NCBI GenBank assembly: GCA_012976225.1
Contig: JAAVVG010000017.1
Location: forward strand, 186,001 to 250,000
Reading direction: 5' to 3'
Length of the DNA stretch: 64,000 bases
Origin: Golubevia sp. BC0850
Lineage: Eukaryota; Basidiomycota; Exobasidiomycetes; Golubeviales; Golubeviaceae
Part shown: positions 57,075 to 64,000 of the stretch, one piece after another
Position numbering within the stretch: the first letter of the stretch is position 1
How the letters are laid out: each line of letters begins with the position of its first letter
The notes under the pieces: model-generated
Databases searched by the model: none
What the model saw: only the letters and a program-made list of their open reading frames with translations
Told to the model about the DNA's origin: nothing
Translations under genes and position numbers: made by a program

Positions 57075-57895
57075 AATCCTGAGCCTTTCAGAGCTACAAG
57101 ATTCGAGCCTTGCCCCAATCTCGCTCTCAAAAGAGAGAGTGAAGAATGGTCTTTGACTTTCCCTCGACGAGAATAATCGGAAAAAGATTGCTTGAAGTAA
57201 AGAGTAGGAGAGGGGAGAGGGAGGAAGCATAGGCGAGAAGGTGTGGCGACGTTGGAAGAAGGAGAGAAAGTGATGAGAAAGGGGAAAAGGAAGTTTGAGT
57301 GGGATTGTGCGCTCGCTCCAATTTAAGGGAAGCGACGACTCAAAAAGGGAAGAGAAAATGGTAAGCCGGCTCAGCTTCGCGTGAAAAGAAAAGAGATTCA
57401 GCCTGGCCTGGTGATGAAACCTTTGGGAGGAACGCGTCGACGAGGCTAGGTGGCAAAGTGGCATCCGCCGTGAGAAGGTTTTTCGGTCTGGTGCGAGATC
57501 TCTTGTTTTTCTCTTTTCTATTTTGGCAGAGATCAACGGCTCTTTGGATTTCGATCACAGAAACTCGAGGATTGAGCTTGTTGGGGTCGTCCGAATCGAA
57601 ACGGCCAGCTGAGTAGAGTTAGCAGGAAAGGGGTTGAGGCGACGGAGCGAGAGGTTGGAGTACTGGCGATGGCGAAAGGCTCAACTCTGTTGCAGAAGAA
57701 ATCTTTCTCTTCTGTCGAAAAGAAAAGTGGAGATGATCCGTCTGCGCCTTGAAGGCCCAATAGTGGCGAGGTGAAGGGAAGTTGCGAGAGTCGTTGCTGT
57801 GCTTCACCGCTTTCACAGCTAGCTTTCCCGTCGCTGGATTCAAGCGACGCGTCTTGTCTTTTCTCGTCATGAACAGAGCAGGAACGCTAGAAGAC
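57075..57895. repeat. Dispersed repeat, most complete unit
   Basis: About 820 bases containing both the left part shared with 920-1500 and the right part shared with 560-800. Shared landmarks run in the same order: ctcgctctcaaaagagagag, gtggcgacgttggaagaagg, aaacctttgggaggaacgcg, cttgaaggcccaatagtg and the terminal palindromic block. No conserved protein is encoded and no terminal inverted or direct repeats were found. The class is unknown. Confidence 0.7.
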
Positions 57896-58798
57896 ACTGA
57901 TCGCTTTTCTTGTCTTGGAGCATGTTCACTCGAGGCTTATCCAAACACCCGAACGCTGGACTCAAGCTTCTCTTCTTTGGCACGTCAGACCCTGTCTAAG
58001 TCTCAGGCAACTTTCCACTTTCAAAGCGTCAGATCCTTCCACATCGGAATCTCACTTTCTTGCACTTCCACGAGATGACGAAGCTTGTCTCTCATTTGTC
58101 TTTGCCACCCGAGCTAGCTCCTTCTCCTCCTCCACTCCCTTCCCCTCTCATTTACGACTGCTGTTCACCCATCTAAGCTTTACACTTACTGTGATAAGTC
58201 ACGGAAGATGACAATGCCTACATTAGAACGGCATTTCCGAGCAAAAGGTTTGACTTTTCTTCAGAGGAGACAGGGAGCTGCTCACATGACCTCATCTCAC
58301 AACAGGCGCGTGTCAGAGATCAACACCTTCTTCGGATTCTCAACCATCTTTCTCTTTCCTTCTTATTTTTATCCATTCCAGTCTTCCTTTATTCCAAATG
58401 CAACCACCTCCTCTCAAATCGGGCTAATCTTTTCCCCAAACAATGCTCCGACCTAGCTTGGCCGCTGGAAGGAAGACCGACTCGGATCAGCTTCACTCAA
58501 CATCCATTGGGTTTGAAGTGAATGAATCTTTCTTTGCCTGGCTCTCCAGATAGTATGTTAGAGACTAGCAGTACCAAAGCTAGCAGTACCAAAGAATGAG
58601 TCCATCTGGAAGCACGAAGTCGGTGAAGTTAAGTTGAAGTCGTGGAGGTTGGGCCAAACACAGTCTCCCCAGTTGCAATCAACGTTTGGGATGCACCTTG
58701 CTTGCCAAACATCAGGATGGTTCTAGTCTTTAAAGAGCTTTTTGAAGAAAAAGGAGCTCATCGGAACTAGAGATAGCAGGTGAGTAAGAGATCAGATA
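57896..58798. other. Gene-poor stretch, nothing recognised
   Basis: About 900 bases downstream of the repeat cluster, with C/T-rich patches and no recognisable gene or RNA. A short direct duplication (ctagcagtaccaaag twice, near 58563-58595) is the only structure noted. Confidence 0.4.
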
Positions 58799-59282
58799 CT
58801 ATGTGTTCCGAGTTTCTGTGTTTGGCTTAGGCTCGGAATCCTTTCTTCCACCTATCTCTCTCCTTCTCTTAGACTCAAGCCACTGAAGACTATACTCTTT
58901 GAAGGACTCTAACTTGCCAGGCACGTGACAAAGGCTATCAGCTTCGATACTCAACCTTTCGAGAGAACCTCTTTTGGGCGTTCGTTTGGTTAATGATCCT
59001 GAAAAGAATGAGGCCAAGGCCATGGGTATATCTGAGAGTAGAGACGGAAAGGTCAAAATTCACCATTGGGTAAAGGAGCTGGTAGGTCGTTTCCAGAACG
59101 GTCAGGGCTGGGTAGAAAGTCATGATGCTCTCGCAAGGCTTCAAGTCTCCTAAACTTCTAAGGAAGGGTTCAACCCCTTCAAATATCTCAAGCGAGACCG
59201 TTGGATGAGAAATTGTTCTTGCGAGGCTCATCCGAATGGAGTCTGTGTCTCTGAGAAGGGGCGAATCAACTCTTGAGCTCAC
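58799..59282 (-). pseudogene. Possible remnant of a leucine-rich host gene
   Basis: Two overlapping minus-strand frames each look protein-like and follow one another. The first reads VEPFLRSLGDLKPCESIMTF and ALTVLETTYQLLYPMVNF. The second continues PSLLSDIPMALASFFSGSL and SLERLSIEADSLCHVPGKLE. The spacing of Leu residues is like an F-box/LRR protein. The frame changes at about 59040-59060 without a clear splice pair, and no start region or F-box was found. It could instead be a chance frame, so this is tentative. Confidence 0.3.
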
Positions 59283-59887
59283 TTACGATCCTTCTGCGTG
59301 GATTCTCCAGCCGGCCATCTCCCTCTATCACTTCTCTCTCTCTACAGAATAAATGATCACGATCATTAAATTCGAACGTTCCAGGATGTACCACTCGCAG
59401 CCTCTCGAAGTGGAAGATGGAGATGCCGAGTGAGGTGGCAAAACGAAAGCCTCCACCCCTTCTTTTCTGGATATCATTTTGGAATCAAACTTCTGGCTCC
59501 TCCTATCTACAGCTTCTGGAGAGCTCTTCGAACTCTCGAGGCACTGGCTTGGGAAAGCTAGCTCGCCGCCGCCCCGCCCTCTCGTCGAATCGAAGGGGGC
59601 TTTGTCTTAAAATAATTCAGCTGCTTCAACATCTGGCTTCATCCTCTCCTCCCTCTCGAAGCAACAACCTTTCCCTTTTCCTTTTTCAACTTTCTGTCTC
59701 TTTTCCCTTCTCTTCTGTCCAACTCCTTCGTTCCATTTCACAAAACTTCAAACGTCTGGTTGGAAAAGAACGACAACTACTTCTCCTTCTCTACTCTTCC
59801 CTCTTCTCTCTCTTCTCTTACCTCAAACTTTCATCTGATCAGCAAAGCCCAGCATGAGTCAAGATCCATCCAACAACGAGTTGCTTC
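59283..59887. other. Upstream region of the 59.9-kb gene
   Basis: About 600 bases, strongly C/T-rich on the plus strand in the last 250, as in fungal leaders. A small palindrome atgatcacgatcat lies near 59353. No gene was seen. Confidence 0.4.
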
Positions 59888-61929
59888 ATGCCCAAGAAGC
59901 TGCATTGGGCAAAACCACCTCTATCCACCATCACTCCCTCCGCTTCTACTTCTACTTCAACTACTACGTCCTTCACTTCTCCAACCTCTATTTCTTTGTC
60001 CACTCTTTCTTCAAACTTCGTCAACTCTAATCTTTCTAGCGTCTCTCCTTCTACTTCTACCTCCTCCTCAAGCAACTTTGATAATAAATCTGGAAGTCCA
60101 GAACACGTCGAAGCTGACAAAACAGATGGGGAACCTTCTCAAGACTCTAAAGTTAGATTGGACAAGGAGGAGATCCGGCCTAGCACCTCGAATGGGCCAG
60201 GATCAGTCATGGGAGAAGAGGGAGGATATACCGCTCAAGGTGAGTAGACGAGATCGATACAGGGAGAAAGTTGATTTGGGAAAGCTATGAAAATCAAGGG
60301 AATACTGGACAGAGAGACGGGGGAAAGTTACAAGGTTTGAGTTGGTAGATTGCTGAAGCCAAGGCGCAGACGCACGCGGGTGCAGCCTGTCTATCTCTTG
60401 AGCTCTGAGACTAGAGCACCAATGGTGCCCAACTCGAAGTCTTGGTTTGAAAGTTGGATAAAGGAGCATGTAAATGCAAATGCAGATGCAAGTGCGTGGT
60501 CTCAACTCATCCCTTTGTATTTGTCCTTCTTCTTCTTCTTCTCCCAGGTCCATCTCTTCCAGTCAGCTCCGAAGTCTCCAGTAGACTCATCAACCCTCTC
60601 CCTTCTAGTTCCGAGCCAGCGGAGAAGAGAGAAGAAGGTGCAGGAATGGAATCTATCGAACCAGTCAGCTCCGGGTCCCAACTCCTCTTCAGCCTCCAAG
60701 CAAGCTCAGTTCGGAGATCCACGGTCTGACTCTGGAGGGAGCCATCTCGAAAGAGACTCTAGCAAGATTCATCGAGTTCCATGTAGGAAAGAAGGTCGTT
60801 CTAAGTGAGAGGGGAATCTGTGAAGACTTCGACGAAAACTCTCTGATGAATGAGTGGGGGAAGAAAAAACTTTCAAACAGCTGGAGAGGGAGCTGAACTT
60901 TCCACCTCTGACTAAGAACCAGGGTGAGTAGAAGCAAGATGTAGTCATTTGTGGAAGAAATTCCTTTTTTGAACGAGAAAGGACAGGGTGAAGAACCACC
61001 GTTTTTCTTCTCTTTTCCTCCCCCCCCAACTGACTTCGTCTCTCCATCGCTCACAGGCAAGGCTTCAGCCCCAGCCGTCGCTGACGTCCTTCTGATCAAC
61101 CACGTTCAAGATAGTAATCAGTGGTGTTACTCTCTCACTAGTATCAACAATCTCAGGATGGCTTTCAACCTACTGGAAGATGAAGAAGCTCTGCAGGATC
61201 TCTTCTCCGTCATCCTAGGCTTAAGATTGCTGAAGAAGGGAGGAGGTACTTTGCGTCCAGAAACTTCATTACGTAAGAACTCGAAGGATCTTACTCTATA
61301 CCGAGTCAATGATCACGTTCTGAGCAAGAAGATGATCAAGCCAACTGGACCAATCGAGCTCGTTCCCACGGTCTTCTCTAGAATGGGGGCATTCTTGAAC
61401 GACAGTGAGTAGAAGTCTTCCGAAAGACTCAACCTGGTCACAACTTCAACGGAGGATACTCACTCTGTTCTCTTTCCCTCTACTTCTCGTCTCAGGGTCG
61501 TTCAAATTGACCGACGATCGTCTTCACATAGCCCGTCTCCGCTTCAACTTCTTCGGAAATCAGCAGCGCCCTTTGGAAGGACGAATCAACCATGCATTGG
61601 ACACAAGTAGTTGGCTTCAAGAAGGTGATCTTGAATGCTTCAGATTCGCTGTAGAAAATCCAGGCCTTTTCTTCGACGCCTGGGAAGGCAGCCCACTTCA
61701 ATTTGCATGGGAGATGAAAGTTCCTCAAGATCGCAGTGAAACTTGGGATTCTACCGACGTCATGGAGACTCTCAGGCAAGCTGAAAGAAAAGCCGTTGAA
61801 GCTCTTGAAGCTGTCACTCCTTTAACTGTAGATGGACGAGTCGTCGCCGCTATCCTAGAGATGAAACACATCTTGTCAAGACCATCAGATATGGATCAGA
61901 CCCCTGAAACCTCTTTCGGATCCAACTAA
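59888..61929 (+). CDS. Hypothetical protein, conserved-looking C-terminal domain
   Basis: I do not recognise the family. The N-terminus is a long Ser/Thr-rich low-complexity stretch (STSTSTTTSFTSPTSISLST), then disordered acidic and Ser-rich segments. From about 61050 the sequence looks folded: ADVLLINHVQDSNQWCYSLT, INNLRMAFNLLEDEEALQDL, FSVILGLRLLKKGGGTLRPE. After an intron (donor at 61407, GTGAGT) it continues SFKLTDDRLHIARLRFNFFG, NHALDTSSWLQEGDLECFRF, NPGLFFDAWEGSPLQFAWEM and ETLRQAERKAVEALEAV. It ends at 61929. The start is uncertain: an ATG at 59854 in another frame is an alternative, and exons between 60250 and 61050 were not resolved. Confidence 0.6.
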
Positions 61930-62596
61930 TTTACTGGTTCATTGAAGCAGATTAGAGCTCCACGACCTCCAAGCCACTTCCTACTATCAACTACTTTCAT
62001 CGATTCTCATCATTAACTCCTGTCATCAACTCCTATCATCAACTCCTGTCATCTACTCCTATCATCAAGATCAAATCGTACCATCTCACCAAGCTTGTAA
62101 ATCTTTCTCCGCCTTTCACTTCTTTTCAAATCTGTCCCTCGAACTTACTATGGTTTGAATCTTCAACTTCTCTTTCAACTTCTATCCACACTATTCTCCT
62201 CTCACCTGTAACGATCATCTCGAACACTTCAAGCCTGTTCCTTCGACTACCTCTCGACCCTCCTCCTTCTTTCCTCCAAGCCCCATTTTTTTTTTTTCGC
62301 TTTTACGACCTTTTATGGCCTCTTTACCACCCCCTCACGCTATCACGATTGTACGACCTCGTCCGTTCTCTCGACTGTTCCTTTGTTTCTCCGCTCCCAA
62401 TCCTCCAACCTCCTTCTTTCCTTTTGTTTTGTTAGGTTCCTAGCAGATACTTCTCTTTTCGAAACCACCCCCCAAAGATCGATCGAATGATCCTTTCATA
62501 TTTCGTTGGTCAAACAAGACCTGCTGCTGCTCTAGTGATCGCGTCGAGGCGAGGCTTTCTATCTCATCCTTACCTATACCACTCTCGATTTGTAGA
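61930..62596. other. Intergenic with a short tandem repeat
   Basis: About 665 bases. A degenerate 12-base repeat (atcaactcctgt / atcaactcctat) occurs four to five times at about 62010-62070. A T run of 11-12 lies near 62290. The remainder is pyrimidine-rich leader or 3' UTR sequence. Confidence 0.55.
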
Positions 62597-64000
62597 ATGT
62601 CAAGCACGGATCCAGATTCAAGCAATCTGGATGATAAATCCAGTCAAAGAGATCAGCAACGAGGAGCGAGCTCACAACAGCCCAGCCGTCCAAACACTCA
62701 ACCTCAATCCCAACCTCTACCTACCTCATTCTCTCAACTTTCCAACGATCAACTTCCCAAGCCTCGAAACAGTGCGATTCCTTCAAAATCAGCTTCTCAA
62801 GTCACTCCAAACCCTAACAACTCACGTATCCTCAATTCATCTCGTGTTGGAACTCCAACTTCCTCCAAAAGTGCAGAGAGGCAATCTCTCTTGGCCTCTA
62901 TCCAACAGATCGAATACCAGACGAAGCAATTAGAAAAGGAGTTGGAGACTGAAAGGAAGAAAATCAAACAGGCAGAGAGATGGAAGAGGGAGAAGTTGGA
63001 CCAAGTTGGAGGAGCTGCAGATGGATTCGGAGAAGTATCGCAGATGGATCCTTCAATGGGACTGGAGGAACAGGTCAGAGAGGCTATGAAAGGTCTAGAT
63101 GATGATCATCTGTGAGTTCGTAATAGTTAGGGCAGTAGAGCGAGGGACGAATGGACGTGGGGCAAAGATGGTGGATAGTCGAAGAAGGGGAGCTCACTTC
63201 CTGCTCTCAGCATCGAATGAGAATGCAGCCACGTCTGAAAGAGCGTGTTGAGATAATGAATGTAGATAGCTGATCCTAAGAGCATCGTGTATGCCACGCT
63301 GGTTCGATGCTGACTTTCCTTCCTTCCAATCCGGCTCCCTCAGTCTCTCTCTTCTCACATCTCCTCTTTCTGCCGTGCTGGAACCTCTGAGCGCCAAGTC
63401 AGTACAGCTCCCAATCTCAATCTTAATGGCCCCACCTTTATCGGCTGGTATAGAACACACGGGTTCAGCAGTCGAGATGGACGCTCTTCTTCAAAGACAA
63501 AGAAGGCTGGAAGATAGACTTGCAAGCACTTCCGACCTTTCAAAGAAAAGGTCAAGGGGTGAAAACGGGAGTTTGGACAAGAGGAAGGAAATGATGAAGC
63601 TCCAGGGAGAGGGTAGAGTGAGAAGAGGAGAAAAATTGGTGAGTTACCTCTAGCTCTTATCTCCCTTCGATGGCTAGATCTCACCCACCCATTTCTCCCT
63701 TGACTTTCACGACTTCTTCTCAGCTGTATGGTCTATCTGATTACACCTCTATCAGTATCACTTCAGTCCAAACGAAAGACTTCCCTTCCTCCTCCACCTC
63801 CTCGCCAACTCGACGTATCGAAATGCAAGGTAATCTTCTTCATTTCGGCAGATTCACTGCCAGCTTCGAGATCGCAGAGTCTAATTCTAAGGACCTCCTT
63901 GGTGAGGAAGTTGCCTCATCGTCCGATCTGAGTTTTGGAGTTCTTGGACCAAAGATGAATAATCTGCAAGTGGATCTGCCGCTGATGGCCAGCAAAGCGT
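62597..64000 (+). CDS. Coiled-coil protein, possibly a kinetochore component (partial)
   Basis: Starts at 62597 and runs off the right edge. The N-terminal 95 residues are Ser/Gln/Pro-rich. A coiled coil follows (LLASIQQIEYQTKQLEKELE, then TERKKIKQAERWKREKLDQV), and a splice after DDDHL. The next exon gives MDALLQRQRRLEDRLASTSD and KRKEMMKLQGEGRVRRGEKL. After another intron comes LYGLSDYTSISITSVQTKDF, and then GNLLHFGRFTASFEIAES and SFGVLGPKMNNLQVDLPLMA. A coiled coil leading into an alpha/beta domain suggests a CENP-O/Mcm21-like RWD kinetochore protein, but that is only a pattern guess. The exon 2 acceptor near 63450 is not fixed. Confidence 0.6.

Noticed and set aside
1-64000. tRNA, rRNA, CRISPR, prophage or retroelement content
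   Set aside because: No B-box-like tRNA signatures in context, no rRNA blocks, no regular spaced repeats, and no reverse transcriptase, integrase, capsid or envelope motifs were seen in any frame.

Overview
The window is nuclear DNA from an intron-rich filamentous or dimorphic fungus, most likely a basidiomycete. Genes are short and closely packed. Most introns are about 50-100 nt with GTGAGT/GTAAGT donors, and one gene encodes a seven-helix DUF6534-type membrane protein typical of Basidiomycota. I could not place it below phylum. About 22 protein-coding genes can be supported. For several I worked out exons whose summed length is a multiple of three and whose joined protein follows the family consensus. 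No rRNA, tRNA, CRISPR array or intact mobile element was seen, and no virus-derived element was recognised.

Layout. 1-1540: two degenerate units of a dispersed/tandem repeat that recurs at 56.5-57.9 kb. 2.1-8.8 kb: mitochondrial HMG-box DNA packaging factor (-), a small one-helix protein (+), and a copper-exporting P-type ATPase with four N-terminal CxxC domains (-). 9.3-16.5 kb: cytochrome P450 (-), Nit2-type amidase (+), GPI-anchored chitin deacetylase (+). 17.4-22.5 kb: DUF6534 membrane protein (-) and two tandem epoxide hydrolases (-). 22.7-28.4 kb: Csm1/Pcs1-like kinetochore protein (-), mitochondrial CDF metal transporter (-), and a small secreted repeat peptide precursor with Lys-Arg sites (-). 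29.1-38.8 kb: eIF2B beta (-), an Mtf2-like mitochondrial protein (+), RPB4 (-), an F-box protein (+), two tandem GNAT acetyltransferases (+). 39.1-56.0 kb: cytosolic GAF hybrid histidine kinase (+), HUS1 (-), carnitine-pathway dioxygenase (+), tricalbin (-), DUF1295 steroid-reductase-like enzyme (+). 56.0-59.9 kb is gene-poor, with the second repeat cluster and a possible dead gene. 59.9-64 kb: an unrecognised protein (+) and a coiled-coil protein running off the right edge (+).

Most genes are housekeeping, and they are often arranged in head-to-head pairs with 117-308 bp between start codons. The item most likely to be new is the peptide precursor at 27629-28346. It has a signal peptide, then copies of a roughly 15-17 residue unit ending in PAY-Lys-Arg. 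Single repeats sit on their own exons, and the introns are duplicated along with them. This looks like a Kex2-processed repeat peptide made by exon duplication. Other points of interest are the four-HMA copper pump, an 11-nt microexon in the chitin deacetylase, two pairs of tandem enzyme duplicates, and the repeat family on both flanks.
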